This document shows positions 25,868 to 35,023 of a stretch of 64,000 nucleotides of DNA, piece after piece. The notes beneath the pieces were generated by a model. It had not been told where the DNA came from. It made no database searches and saw only the letters and a program-made list of their open reading frames with translations. The stretch lies in contig NC_017733.1 in assembly GCF_000259235.1 (NCBI RefSeq), forward strand, positions 1 through 64,000. Reading direction: 5' to 3'. A program made the position numbers and the translations under genes. Position 1 is the first letter of the stretch; each line of letters begins with the position of its first letter. The stretch is from Helicobacter pylori_CU (GTDB lineage Bacteria; Campylobacterota; Campylobacteria; Campylobacterales; Helicobacteraceae).

Positions 25868-27148
25868 TTAATCCCCTACATAGACTTGTCTTGGGCGCGT
25901 GATCCTAGCTTGCGGGCTTTTGACATGCTCTAATAATTGAGCGCACCAGCCCACGGTTCTGCCAATGACAAATACCGGCGTGAAGAAACGCACCGGGATT
26001 TTTAAAGCCCTTAAAATGGTGCCGGAGTAAAAATCCACATTAGGGTAGAGATTCCTTTCAATGAAATACTCATCTTTTAGGGCGATTTCTTCCACTTTCG
26101 CAGCGATTTCGCTCAAGCGTTCGTCCATTTTAACGCCTTTTTGGTGCAGTTCATCTTTCAAGCCTTTTAAGATTTTAGCGCGCGGATCGTAGCTTTTATA
26201 CACCCTATGCCCAAAGCCCATGAGTTTGAAATTGTCGTTTTTGTCTTTCACTCGTGCGATGTATTTATCCACATTTTTCACATCGCCGATTTCTTCTAAT
26301 TGGATAAGCACTTTTTCATTCGCTCCGCCATGCAAATGCCCCCATAAAGCGCTAATGCCAGCGCTTATAGCTGCATAAGGATGCACGCCGGTGCTAGCGA
26401 CATTCCTTACCGTGGTAGAAGAGGCGTTTTGCCCATGATCGGCGTGTAGGGTTAAGATTTTATCAAAGGCTTCCACTTCTAGGGGCGTGATCTCCATTTC
26501 GCCTTGAGTGGTGTGTTTTAAGCGGCTATAAGGATACCCTCTCAGCATGAAAAGGATATTTTCCACATAAGAGCGTGCAATGTCCGGATAAATGATGGGT
26601 GCTCCCACTTCATTACGATAGCAAATAGCCGCAAGCGTGGGGATTTTAGCGACAATCCTTCTGGCCATAGTCTGGTAATCTTCTTCAGTGTGCATGTTTT
26701 GGTGCGTGGAATAAAGGGTGGATAAGATAGACACCCCGCTAGAGAGTTTCGCCATAGGGTGGGCGTTGCTAGGGAAAGCTGAAAACATGTTGAGTAAGCT
26801 CTCATGCACAAAGCTTCTGTGGCGCAATTCCAATTCAAATTCCAAGCTTTCATCTTGATTTTTGGGTAATTCCCCTGTGAGTAATAGCCTGCACACATCT
26901 ACATATTTGTACTTGGCGACTAAATCTTCTATTCTATGCCCTCTGTAATACAATTCGCCTTTTTTGCCGTTGATATAGCTGATTTTAGATTGGCACCCAG
27001 CGGTAGAAGAATACCCTGGATCGTAGGAAAAAAACCCGGTCGTTTCAAAGAGCTTGGAAAAATCCACCGCTTTAGGCCCACGGGTGCATTCAATCATCTC
27101 AAATTCATAGCGTTCATTATTTTCATTATTGATTAAAGTAACAGACAT
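25868..27148 (-). CDS. gltA: Citrate synthase
   Basis: Condenses acetyl-CoA with oxaloacetate to citrate, the entry to the H. pylori branched citric acid pathway. The 426-residue type II enzyme shows the catalytic His in L-H-A-D-H-G-Q-N near residue 233. The second His lies in W-G-H-L-H-G-G-A-N near 268, and the G-F-G-H-R-V-Y segment near 318 carries the active-site region of the C-terminal domain. It is divergently transcribed from icd, the next enzyme of the pathway present here (aconitase lies elsewhere). The gene is intact. Confidence 0.97.
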   Translation of the reverse strand: MSVTLINNENNERYEFEMIECTRGPKAVDFSKLFETTGFFSYDPGYSSTAGCQSKISYINGKKGELYYRGHRIEDLVAKYKYVDVCRLLLTGELPKNQDESLEFELELRHRSFVHESLLNMFSAFPSNAHPMAKLSSGVSILSTLYSTHQNMHTEEDYQTMARRIVAKIPTLAAICYRNEVGAPIIYPDIARSYVENILFMLRGYPYSRLKHTTQGEMEITPLEVEAFDKILTLHADHGQNASSTTVRNVASTGVHPYAAISAGISALWGHLHGGANEKVLIQLEEIGDVKNVDKYIARVKDKNDNFKLMGFGHRVYKSYDPRAKILKGLKDELHQKGVKMDERLSEIAAKVEEIALKDEYFIERNLYPNVDFYSGTILRALKIPVRFFTPVFVIGRTVGWCAQLLEHVKSPQARITRPRQVYVGD

Positions 27149-27315
27149 TGTGATTTCCTTAAGTTTTGATAATATTCAACTCCTAATTATAAGCCAAAAA
27201 ATTAAATGATTTCTTTTAAAAACATTTCGTTTTATTTCAAGCTATTTCCAACCGCTACTTTTAAACACGCATTCAAAAAAAGATTTTTAAGGGTTATATA
27301 GTATTTTTGCGCTAG

Positions 27316-27321
27316 TATAGT
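27316..27321 (+). promoter_or_regulatory. -10 element for icd
   Basis: TATAGT 29 bases before the icd ATG in an AT-rich divergent spacer shared with gltA; an AAAGGA ribosome binding site follows. Confidence 0.6.
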
Positions 27322-27349
27322 TACTCAAACTTTAGAAAAAGGATAAACA

Positions 27350-28627
27350 ATGGCTTACAACCCTAAAATTCTACAAAAGCCTAAAGAGGGCGAAGAAATT
27401 ACGATTAAAGACAACAAATTGCATGTGCCAAACCACCCCATTATCCCTTTCATTGAGGGCGATGGCATTGGATCAGATATTACCCCAGCGATGATTAAAG
27501 TCGTGGATAGTGCGGTTCAAAAAGCGTATAAAGGCGAGAAAAAAATCGCATGGTATGAGGTGTTTGTGGGCGAAAAATGCTATCAAAAATTTAAAGATCA
27601 CAAGGAATTAAGCCCAGAAGAGCAATGGCTCTTACCGGACACTATTGAAGCGATTAACCATTATAAAGTCTCTATTAAAGGGCCTTTGACCACGCCTATT
27701 GGTGAGGGGTTTAGATCGTTGAATGTAGCGTTACGCCAAAAAATGGATCTGTATGTGTGCTTGAGACCGGTTCGGTGGTATGGGAGTCCGAGTCCGGTTA
27801 AAGAACCACAAAAAGTGGATATGGTGATTTTTAGAGAAAATTCTGAAGACATTTATGCGGGCATTGAATGGCAAGAAGGCAGTGCGGAAGCGAAAAAACT
27901 CATTCATTTTTTACAAAATGAACTAAAGGTTAAAAAAATCCGCTTCCCTGAAAGCAGCGGCGTAGGGATAAAACCCATCAGTAAAGAAGGCACAGAGAGG
28001 TTGGTGAGAAAAGCGATTGAATACGCTATTGATAACGACAAGCCAAGCGTAACTTTTGTGCATAAGGGCAATATCATGAAATACACTGAGGGAGCGTTCA
28101 TGAAATGGGGCTATGCACTCGCTCAAAAAGAATTTAACGCTCAAGTCATTGATAAAGGCCCATGGTGTTCTTTGAAAAACCCTAAAACCGGTAAAGAAAT
28201 CATCATTAAAGACATGATCGCTGACGCGTTTTTGCAACAAATCTTATTGCGTCCTAGCGAATACAGCGTCATTGCGACCATGAATTTGAACGGGGATTAT
28301 ATCTCTGATGCGTTAGCGGCGATGGTGGGGGGCATTGGTATCGCTCCTGGGGCTAATCTCAATGACACAGTGGGCATGTTTGAAGCCACTCATGGCACCG
28401 CTCCTAAATACGCTGGGCTGGATAAAGTCAATCCGGGGTCTATTATTTTGAGTGCGGAAATGATGTTAAGGCATATGGGCTGGGTGGAAGCGGCTGATTT
28501 GATCGTCTCTGCTATGGAAAAAGCGATTAAAAGCAAGAAAGTAACTTACGATTTCGCTCGTTTGATGGATGGGGCTAAAGAAGTGAAATGCTCTGAATTC
28601 GCTAGCGTGATGATTGAAAACATGTGA
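27350..28627 (+). CDS. icd: Isocitrate dehydrogenase (NADP-dependent)
   Basis: Oxidatively decarboxylates isocitrate to 2-oxoglutarate. The 425-residue protein is the bacterial dimeric type. It has P-F-I-E-G-D-G-I-G near residue 33, the substrate-binding loop E-G-F-R-S-L-N-V-A-L-R-Q near 120 with Ser, Asn and two Arg, and R-E-N-S-E-D-I-Y-A-G near 163. The N-L-N-G-D-Y-I-S-D segment near 311 holds metal-binding Asp residues, and the H-G-T-A-P-K-Y motif near 346 is the NADP-type cofactor site. Intact, monocistronic or followed by the small membrane protein gene. Confidence 0.97.
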   Translation: MAYNPKILQKPKEGEEITIKDNKLHVPNHPIIPFIEGDGIGSDITPAMIKVVDSAVQKAYKGEKKIAWYEVFVGEKCYQKFKDHKELSPEEQWLLPDTIEAINHYKVSIKGPLTTPIGEGFRSLNVALRQKMDLYVCLRPVRWYGSPSPVKEPQKVDMVIFRENSEDIYAGIEWQEGSAEAKKLIHFLQNELKVKKIRFPESSGVGIKPISKEGTERLVRKAIEYAIDNDKPSVTFVHKGNIMKYTEGAFMKWGYALAQKEFNAQVIDKGPWCSLKNPKTGKEIIIKDMIADAFLQQILLRPSEYSVIATMNLNGDYISDALAAMVGGIGIAPGANLNDTVGMFEATHGTAPKYAGLDKVNPGSIILSAEMMLRHMGWVEAADLIVSAMEKAIKSKKVTYDFARLMDGAKEVKCSEFASVMIENM

Positions 28628-28687
28628 AAGAGCGTTTTTTAAGCTCTGGTGTTTGAATGCGAAAAAAGGCTAATACTATCATAAGGA

Positions 28688-29221
28688 ATGAAATTGATAA
28701 AATTTGTGCGTAATGTGGTTTTGTTCATTTTAACGGCGATCTTTTTAGTGCTCGTGCTTTTAGTGAGCTATTGCATGCCCCATTATAGCGCGGCTGTCAT
28801 TAGCGGGGTGGAAGTCAAAAGAATGAATGAAAATGAAAACACGCCCAATAATAAGGAAGTAAAAACCCTTGCTAGAGATGTCTATTTTGTGCAAACTTAC
28901 GACCCTAAGGATCAAAAAAGCGTAACCGTTTATCGTAACGAAGACACGCGCTTTGGCTTCCCTTTTTATTTTAAGTTTAATTCGGCTGATATTTCAGCCC
29001 TCGCTCAAAGTTTAGTCAACCAGCAAGTGGAAGTGCAATACTATGGCTGGCGGATCAATTTGTTTAACATGTTCCCTAATGTGATTTTTTTAAAGCCCTT
29101 AAAAGAGAGCACTGACATTTCAAAACCCGTTTTTAGCTGGATTTTATACGCCTTGCTACTAGTGGGCTTTTTTATCAGCGTGCGTTCTGTCTGCGCTTTA
29201 TTTAAGAGCAAAGCTCATTAA
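28688..29221 (+). CDS. Conserved membrane protein (HP0028 position)
   Basis: A 177-residue protein with a membrane helix at about residues 9-30, a hydrophilic periplasmic-looking middle and a second hydrophobic helix at about 148-167. The conserved-looking middle includes F-G-F-P-F-Y-F-K-F and Y-Y-G-W-R-I-N. I recall relatives annotated as a DUF1523-type family of unknown function, but cannot check this. It follows icd on the same strand, and its last 24 bases overlap the convergent bioD. Confidence 0.72.
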   Translation: MKLIKFVRNVVLFILTAIFLVLVLLVSYCMPHYSAAVISGVEVKRMNENENTPNNKEVKTLARDVYFVQTYDPKDQKSVTVYRNEDTRFGFPFYFKFNSADISALAQSLVNQQVEVQYYGWRINLFNMFPNVIFLKPLKESTDISKPVFSWILYALLLVGFFISVRSVCALFKSKAH

Positions 29222-29854
29222 ATCTTTTAGGCTTTGTTGGAAAATCACAATGGGGTTATTGGAGCGTGTATTAAAAAGCTCAATATAGGGCAAACTGATG
29301 CTGTGAAAAGCGGTGTTATTTTCCCTCAAATTGATAGCGATTTTATAGTCTAGTTGGTGGGATTTCAATAAAAAGTCATTCAGCAAACAATCATTAATCA
29401 AGCCCAAATTATCATGGCTAATCAAAAGCATTTTGGCTTTTAATTTCAGGGCCAAATCCAGCATGTTTTCTTCTAAAGTGATAGGCACGCATAGCCCCCC
29501 AGCCCCTTCAACGATGACTAAATCGTAAGTTTTGGTGAAATTATGAAGGTGTTGGGTTAAATTGTCCGTGTCAATGGGGGCGTTTGGATCTTCTTCTTGT
29601 TGGGCTATGAGAGGGGCTGAAGCTTTATGATAACGATAGAATGAAACGTCTTTTAAGGTTAAAGAGCGATCCAAAAGGCGGTTATCCTGTAAGAATAGGT
29701 GCGCATCGCTAAAGTGGTTGGTTGTATCATTGACGCCTGTTTCAATGGGCTTTAATAGAATCGTTTTAACGCCACAAGCGTTGCAATATTGGGCTAATAG
29801 CCTAGCGCATGTGGTTTTTCCGGCATTCGTGTTAGTCGCGCTGATAAAGAGCAT
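29198..29854 (-). CDS. bioD: Dethiobiotin synthetase
   Basis: BioD closes the ureido ring of dethiobiotin from 7,8-diaminopelargonic acid, CO2 and ATP, the step before biotin synthase. The 218-residue protein has the P-loop-like A-T-N-T-N-A-G-K-T-T near residue 6-15, a Lys in L-L-K-P-I-E-T-G near 36 and the V-E-G-A-G-G-L-C-V-P motif near 115-124. It is immediately downstream of the unrecognised 588-residue gene on the same strand with a three-base gap, so it may depend on that gene's transcript. Confidence 0.93.
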   Translation of the reverse strand: MLFISATNTNAGKTTCARLLAQYCNACGVKTILLKPIETGVNDTTNHFSDAHLFLQDNRLLDRSLTLKDVSFYRYHKASAPLIAQQEEDPNAPIDTDNLTQHLHNFTKTYDLVIVEGAGGLCVPITLEENMLDLALKLKAKMLLISHDNLGLINDCLLNDFLLKSHQLDYKIAINLRENNTAFHSISLPYIELFNTRSNNPIVIFQQSLKDLMSFALK

Positions 29855-29857
29855 GGT

Positions 29858-31624
29858 TTAACTTTTAAACTGATAAGCGCCATCAAAGATTTGAGCGGTC
29901 AATACATTTTTGATTTGTGGTAACTTCACATTTTTAAGTGCTTCTCGTGGGACTTCAATGACTAGTCTCTCAAACGCTTGGTCGCTCATAGGGTTATCAA
30001 TATCAAAAACGAAACTTAAGATATTGTGGAGTGAGTTATAGGTAACCTTGTCAATCAACGCATAATTTAGTCTAACTCCCTCTGCTTGCTCAATAGCGGT
30101 AACGATGCTTTTAGATAGTCTAGGGCTGATGTTACCAAGTTGTGTCGCTAAATCTGAGATAAAGCAATACCCTGCATCGGTGTCTATGGTGTTAGCAAGC
30201 ACTTCAGCAATCAATGTCCTACTCACTTTTTTGCCTTGTCTTAAAGCTTTAACAAGGTTATTGACTTGAATGTTTCGTCTCATACCTTGTTTGAAATCAT
30301 CGCTTACCGCACATTTTCGTGCTTCTATGCGTTTAATCGCATTTTCCTGTCTTTCTATCATTGCGTCTAAAAAGAACTCTTTAGGGTGTCCATACCCACG
30401 AGACATTTTCTGTAATGCCTTAATATTGCTTCTAATGTCCTCGCCAATAGTCTCTATACCCAATTTAGAGTAATCAAAAGGCATACAAGTCGCTTTTAAT
30501 TCTGTCTTAACGACTTTATTGAGAGCGAGTTTATTAAGACCGATACCCTCTTTATACCTAGAGAGAAAAGTATAAACGCTGTCATTTATGCGTGTGAGAG
30601 CTTGTGGTAAGTCGCTAGGAACTGAAAATTTAATCCCTGTGAATTTAGCCCATACCTTACCAAAACTATTAGGGCTAGAGCTTATCAAGTCTATCCTATA
30701 AGTCTTATTCTTATTAGCCATCAATTGTCCGCCATAGCAAATCGCTGCTTGTCTGAATTGTTTGCCCCATATCAATAAGTGGTTTTTCAAATCAAATGTG
30801 CTACTAGGTTCGTTTTGGAATACGAAAAAGCTAACCTCTTTGTCTGGTAAAATATTGTCTTTAGGGTTGTCTTTCCAATACCCTAACACTTCAATGTAGC
30901 CAATGAAATCTCTGTCAATATTCAATATGTCTTTTAGCTGTTGTGTCCTTGTCATATTTTCTTTTCTAGTGTAGCGATACCTCTCAACAAATTTATCACT
31001 AGACATAAAGTCTCTCATTGTGGCATCTCTTTTAAAAAATTTATCCACATAACCCCTACCCAATGTGTTATAGAGTTTCGCATAAATGTCCTCAATCATA
31101 TCTTTGTATTCCTTAAATTTTGTGGTCTCTTTACCATTTTCAGGTTGTGGGTGAAAAAAATCTACAACTTTAATAGGGTTGAATGGGTCTATATCCACCG
31201 ATTTGCTTAACCAATATTTGGCTACTATGTCCGCATTTTTAGGGTCAAATCCGCTTTTATACGCATTGATTAACGCTTTTTGTTCTTTTTCAGTAAAGTC
31301 TTTATAAAAAGCGTCTTTAAAAGGTCTAAACGCCGAGATAGTCCCAAAAGGTAGTCCGCTTTTGATTTTATTGACAATGCTATTGAGATTAGCGCTCTCA
31401 ATCGTGGAAGCTTTAATAGTCTCTTGTTGGTTTTTAAGTCGTGAAACTTCCCTGCCATAAGCGTCTAAAGTTTCGCTTAAAGATAAGTTGTCTTTCACTC
31501 TCACTTTAGGTTTATTTTGTCTAGCTAATTTCCTGTCCGCTAACGCTTTATCAATAGATGCTGTCAAAGAAGTGTTTCTTTGTGGCTCATCAACAAATTC
31601 TAAAAAGTCGTAATTCAATAGCAT
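29858..31624 (-). CDS. Unrecognised 588-residue protein, possibly of mobile-element origin
   Basis: A full-length open frame with a strong ribosome binding site (AAAGGACACAAAATG) between bioD and the universal stress gene. I do not recognise its family. It is hydrophilic, without signal peptide, membrane helices or obvious nucleotide motif. Residues about 20-90 are helical and charged. Residues about 240-330 have a pattern (V-S-F-F-V-F, then L-L-I-W-G-K-Q-F-R-Q-A-A-I-C-Y-G-G, then I-D-L-I-S-S-S-P-N) that vaguely resembles small domains of phage or integrative-element polyvalent proteins. Codon use looks different from its neighbours (more AGA, TCT and ACA-type codons). Transfer into this spot is an inference. 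Confidence 0.7.
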   Translation of the reverse strand: MLLNYDFLEFVDEPQRNTSLTASIDKALADRKLARQNKPKVRVKDNLSLSETLDAYGREVSRLKNQQETIKASTIESANLNSIVNKIKSGLPFGTISAFRPFKDAFYKDFTEKEQKALINAYKSGFDPKNADIVAKYWLSKSVDIDPFNPIKVVDFFHPQPENGKETTKFKEYKDMIEDIYAKLYNTLGRGYVDKFFKRDATMRDFMSSDKFVERYRYTRKENMTRTQQLKDILNIDRDFIGYIEVLGYWKDNPKDNILPDKEVSFFVFQNEPSSTFDLKNHLLIWGKQFRQAAICYGGQLMANKNKTYRIDLISSSPNSFGKVWAKFTGIKFSVPSDLPQALTRINDSVYTFLSRYKEGIGLNKLALNKVVKTELKATCMPFDYSKLGIETIGEDIRSNIKALQKMSRGYGHPKEFFLDAMIERQENAIKRIEARKCAVSDDFKQGMRRNIQVNNLVKALRQGKKVSRTLIAEVLANTIDTDAGYCFISDLATQLGNISPRLSKSIVTAIEQAEGVRLNYALIDKVTYNSLHNILSFVFDIDNPMSDQAFERLVIEVPREALKNVKLPQIKNVLTAQIFDGAYQFKS

Positions 31625-31699
31625 TTTGTGTCCTTTTCTTTAAGCGAGATTGTAGCGCTTTATCTTTGAGCCTTCAGCGGGTCATTAGGGTTTATTTGG

Positions 31700-31705
31700 T
31701 ATAAT
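31700..31705 (+). promoter_or_regulatory. -10 element for the usp gene
   Basis: TATAAT 29 bases before the ATG at 31734, in an AT-rich context. Confidence 0.65.
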
Positions 31706-31733
31706 ATCAAAACTTCATTTAAGGTTGGTTCTT

Positions 31734-32147
31734 ATGAATATTTTATTTGGGATTAGCGACACGCAAGAATGTTATAACGCTATTAAATTCGCTGTCAAAT
31801 TAGCCCATTCGCTTAAAGAGGCCCGCTTCACCTTGTTGCATGTGAGCATGGAAGTGTTTATTTATAGCGAAAGCGGGATGATGGATTACGGCCAGACAGA
31901 AGCCTTGGAAGAAGAAAAAGCTAAGGCTTTGTTAAAGCAATTTGAAGACGCTTTCAAAAAAGAAAATATAGAGTGCGAGAGCGTTCTAAAAAGCGGTGAT
32001 TTGATTGATGTGGTTTTAGAAATGGCTAAGGATTATGATTTGTTATTGATTGGGGCGAGCGAGTCTAATTTGTTGTATCGTTTGTTCATTTCGCACCAAA
32101 ATAGCTTGGTTGAACAATCCAGTATCCCTGTTGTGATCGCCAAGTAG
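31734..32147 (+). CDS. Universal stress protein family protein
   Basis: A 137-residue UspA-fold protein. I start it at the ATG at 31734 (M-N-I-L-F-G-I-S-D-T); a TTG three codons upstream is less likely. The N-terminal strand I-L-F-G-I-S-D binds nucleotide in this family. The C-terminal L-L-I-G-A-S segment stands where ATP-binding members have G-x2-G-x9-G; the motif here is incomplete, so ATP binding is uncertain. A strand at the end reads S-I-P-V-V-I-A-K. Three copies of an eight-base repeat begin at its stop codon. clpS follows. Confidence 0.82.
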   Translation: MNILFGISDTQECYNAIKFAVKLAHSLKEARFTLLHVSMEVFIYSESGMMDYGQTEALEEEKAKALLKQFEDAFKKENIECESVLKSGDLIDVVLEMAKDYDLLLIGASESNLLYRLFISHQNSLVEQSSIPVVIAK

Positions 32148-32163
32148 CCAAGTAGCCAAGTAG
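32140..32163 (+). repeat. Three tandem CCAAGTAG units at the usp stop codon
   Basis: An exact eight-base unit repeated three times. The first copy contains the TAG stop of the usp gene. Changing copy number would not alter the protein but would alter the spacer to clpS. Confidence 0.9.
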
Positions 32164-32177
32164 CATGGATAAGCGGC

Positions 32178-32453
32178 ATGAAAATGTATAACATACCCAC
32201 CCCCACCATGGCGCAAGTGATCATGGTTGATGACCCCATTACGACAACGGAATTTGTCATCTCTGCTTTGAGGGATTTTTTTGACAAGTCTTTAGAAGAG
32301 GCCAAAGTTCTCACATCAAGCATCCATCGTGATGGCTGTGGGGTTTGTGGCGTCTATCCTTATGATATTGCCAGGCATAGGGCAGCATGGGTTAGGGATA
32401 AGGCCAGAGAGCTAGATCTCCCTTTAAAATTATTGGTAGAAGAGATAAAATAA
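32178..32453 (+). CDS. clpS: ClpS adaptor of the ClpAP protease
   Basis: ClpS recognises N-degron substrates and delivers them to ClpA. The 91-residue protein shows the conserved core V-D-D-P-I-T-T-T-E-F-V near residues 16-26, corresponding to the D-D-x-x-T-x-x-x-F-V signature, and the H-R-D-G-C-G-V-C-G segment that shapes the N-terminal residue pocket. It overlaps the clpA start (TAATG), so the two are translationally coupled, fitting their joint role. Confidence 0.95.
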   Translation: MKMYNIPTPTMAQVIMVDDPITTTEFVISALRDFFDKSLEEAKVLTSSIHRDGCGVCGVYPYDIARHRAAWVRDKARELDLPLKLLVEEIK

Positions 32454-34678
32454 TGGCTAAATTCAATCAAGATCTCAATGAAGTTCTAAACCAAGCTTTA
32501 AATTTAGCCTTGGATCTTAACCACGCCCTTTGCACCACAGAGCATGTGCTACTAGTCATTTTAGAACATGAGAGCGGGGCAAAGATTATTGGCGCTTTAG
32601 AAAGAGATGACTATGATAAATTAAAACAAATCCTTAAAGACTATTTGTTGCAATACATGCCTTTAAAGAGCGATCCAGCCAAAATGCCTGCTAGGAGTTT
32701 TGTGCTATTAAGAATGCTTAAAAGAATGTATGCGAGTTGTTTTGAGAGCGTGGGCGTGGAAGAATTGCTTATTTTAATGCTGGATTACCCCGATTGTTAC
32801 GCTTCAAAACTCATGGATAGTTTTGGCATCGCTCGTTTGTATTCTAATCCTGCTTTATTGGATTTGGATAATCATGGTATTCCTAATGACATTAATGATA
32901 ATGAAGAAGCGCCCAAAAACACTCCCCTAAAAAAATACGCTAAAAATTTGAGTGCTTTAGCCCAAGACAACGCTTTAGATCCAGTCATTGGCAGAGAAGA
33001 AGAGATTTTAAGAGTGATAGAAATTTTAGGGCGCAGAAAAAAGAATAATCCGCTTTTAATTGGCGAAGCGGGCGTAGGGAAAACCTCCATCGCTGAAGCT
33101 TTGGCTTTAAAGATCGCTCAAAAAGAAGTGCCGGAGTTTTTGCAAGAATATGAAGTCTATTCTTTGGATTTGGCTTTAATGGTGGCTGGGGCAAAATACA
33201 GAGGGGATTTTGAAAAACGCTTGAAAAAAACGCTCAAAGAGATCCAACAAAACGGCCGCATCATTTTATTCATTGATGAAATCCACACCCTTTTAGGCGC
33301 AGGGAGCAGTAACGCTGGGAGCTTGGATGCGGCGAATATATTAAAACCGGTTTTAACGGATGGGGGTTTGAAATGTTTAGGAGCGACCACTTTTGAAGAA
33401 TACCGCAGCGTGTTTGAAAAAGACAAGGCTTTTAATAGGCGCTTTTCAGTCATAAAAGTTGAAGAGCCTTCTAAAGAAGCGTGTTACTTGATTTTGAAAA
33501 AGATCGCTCCCCTTTATGAAGAACACCACCAGGTGCGTTATGATGAGAGCGTGTTTAAGGCATGCGTGGATTTAACGAGTGATTACATGCATGATAAATT
33601 CTTGCCGGATAAAGCGATTGAATTATTAGATGAGGTGGGATCGAGGAAAAAAATCAGTCCTAAAAAGGGCAAAAAAATCGGCGTTGATGACGTGCAAGAA
33701 ACGCTCGCTCTCAAGCTTAAAATCCCTAAAATGCGTTTGAGCAGCGATAAAAAAGCCCTTTTAAGGAACTTGGAAAAATCGCTTAAAAATAAGATTTTTG
33801 CCCAAGCAGAAGCAATCAGTCTTGTCAGCAACGCGATTAAAATCCAGCATTGCGGGCTTTCTGCAAAAAATAAGCCTGTGGGGAGTTTTTTATTCGTGGG
33901 GCCTAGTGGGGTGGGGAAAACGGAGTTGGCTAAAGAATTGGCCTTGAATTTGAATTTGCATTTTGAACGCTTTGACATGAGCGAATACAAAGAAGCCCAT
34001 AGCGTGGCAAAGCTCATCGGTAGTCCTAGCGGTTATGTGGGGTTTGAGCAAGGGGGGTTGTTGGTGAATGCGATTAAAAAACACCCGCATTGTTTGCTGC
34101 TTTTAGATGAGATAGAAAAGGCCCATTCTAATGTGTATGATTTGTTGTTGCAAGTGATGGATAACGCCACTTTGAGCGATAATTTAGGCAATCAGGCGAG
34201 TTTTAAGCATGTGATTTTGATTATGACTTCAAATGTGGGGAGTAAGGATAAGGATACGCTAGGGTTTTTTAGCGCTAAAAACACCAAGTATGATAAAGCC
34301 GTTAAAGAGCTTTTGACCCCTGAATTGCGATCCAGGATCGATGCGATTGTGCCGTTTAATGCGCTCAGTTTGGAGGATTTTGAACGCATTGTTTCTGTGG
34401 AATTAGACAAATTAAAAGCCCTAGCACTAGAGCAAGACATAGCCTTAAAATTCCATAAAGAAGTTGTGAAATTCATCGCGCAAAAAAGCTACCAAACGAC
34501 TTTAGGAGCGAGAGAAATTAAAAAAATCATTCACCATGAAATCAAAACTAAATTAAGCGATATACTGCTCTTGCAATCGCTTAAAAAACCTTGTAAGATC
34601 GCTTGCTTGCTAGAAAAAAACCAATTGGTTTTAAAAGAAATCAAGCGTGCGCAAAAGGTGAAAGAAAATGACTTTTGA
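32453..34678 (+). CDS. clpA: ATP-dependent Clp protease ATP-binding subunit ClpA
   Basis: A 741-residue AAA+ unfoldase that feeds substrates to ClpP. After a Clp N-domain (about 1-140), the first AAA module has Walker A G-E-A-G-V-G-K-T near residue 204 and F-I-D-E-I-H near 275. The second has G-P-S-G-V-G-K-T-E-L near 483 and L-L-L-D-E-I-E-K-A-H near 545. It lacks the long coiled-coil middle domain of ClpB, which supports ClpA. Start overlaps clpS, stop overlaps panD by 11 bases: part of a compact run leading to the comB genes. Confidence 0.95.
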   Translation: MAKFNQDLNEVLNQALNLALDLNHALCTTEHVLLVILEHESGAKIIGALERDDYDKLKQILKDYLLQYMPLKSDPAKMPARSFVLLRMLKRMYASCFESVGVEELLILMLDYPDCYASKLMDSFGIARLYSNPALLDLDNHGIPNDINDNEEAPKNTPLKKYAKNLSALAQDNALDPVIGREEEILRVIEILGRRKKNNPLLIGEAGVGKTSIAEALALKIAQKEVPEFLQEYEVYSLDLALMVAGAKYRGDFEKRLKKTLKEIQQNGRIILFIDEIHTLLGAGSSNAGSLDAANILKPVLTDGGLKCLGATTFEEYRSVFEKDKAFNRRFSVIKVEEPSKEACYLILKKIAPLYEEHHQVRYDESVFKACVDLTSDYMHDKFLPDKAIELLDEVGSRKKISPKKGKKIGVDDVQETLALKLKIPKMRLSSDKKALLRNLEKSLKNKIFAQAEAISLVSNAIKIQHCGLSAKNKPVGSFLFVGPSGVGKTELAKELALNLNLHFERFDMSEYKEAHSVAKLIGSPSGYVGFEQGGLLVNAIKKHPHCLLLLDEIEKAHSNVYDLLLQVMDNATLSDNLGNQASFKHVILIMTSNVGSKDKDTLGFFSAKNTKYDKAVKELLTPELRSRIDAIVPFNALSLEDFERIVSVELDKLKALALEQDIALKFHKEVVKFIAQKSYQTTLGAREIKKIIHHEIKTKLSDILLLQSLKKPCKIACLLEKNQLVLKEIKRAQKVKENDF

Positions 34679-35021
34679 AATGCTTTATAGTAAAATCCAT
34701 AGGGCTACTATCACAGACGCTAATCTCAATTATATAGGCTCGATCACCATAGATGAGGATTTAGCCAAGCTGGCTAAGCTCAGAGAGGGCATGAAAGTGG
34801 AAATCGTGGATGTCAATAACGGCGAACGCTTCAGCACCTATGTGATTTTAGGGAAAAAAAAGGGCGAAATTTGCGTCAATGGTGCAGCAGCTAGAAAGGT
34901 GGCCATAGGCGATGTGGTGATCATTTTAGCTTATGCGAGCATGAATGAAGATGAAATCAATGCGCACAAGCCATGCATCGTGCTAGTGGATGAAAAGAAT
35001 GAAATTTTAGAAAAGGGTTAG
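34668..35021 (+). CDS. panD: Aspartate 1-decarboxylase
   Basis: PanD makes beta-alanine from aspartate for pantothenate. It is a pyruvoyl enzyme that cleaves itself at a Gly-Ser bond, visible here as I-G-S-I-T-I-D near residues 23-29, producing the beta and alpha chains. The 117-residue length is normal. The Y-A-S-M segment near 87 is a typical later motif. It starts within the clpA end, and two bases separate it from the next gene. Confidence 0.95.
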   Translation: MTFEMLYSKIHRATITDANLNYIGSITIDEDLAKLAKLREGMKVEIVDVNNGERFSTYVILGKKKGEICVNGAAARKVAIGDVVIILAYASMNEDEINAHKPCIVLVDEKNEILEKG

Positions 35022-35023
35022 AG

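Noticed and set aside
28628..28655. Terminator after icd (AGAGC/GCTCT)
   Set aside because: The stem is only five pairs and no T run follows, so support is too weak.
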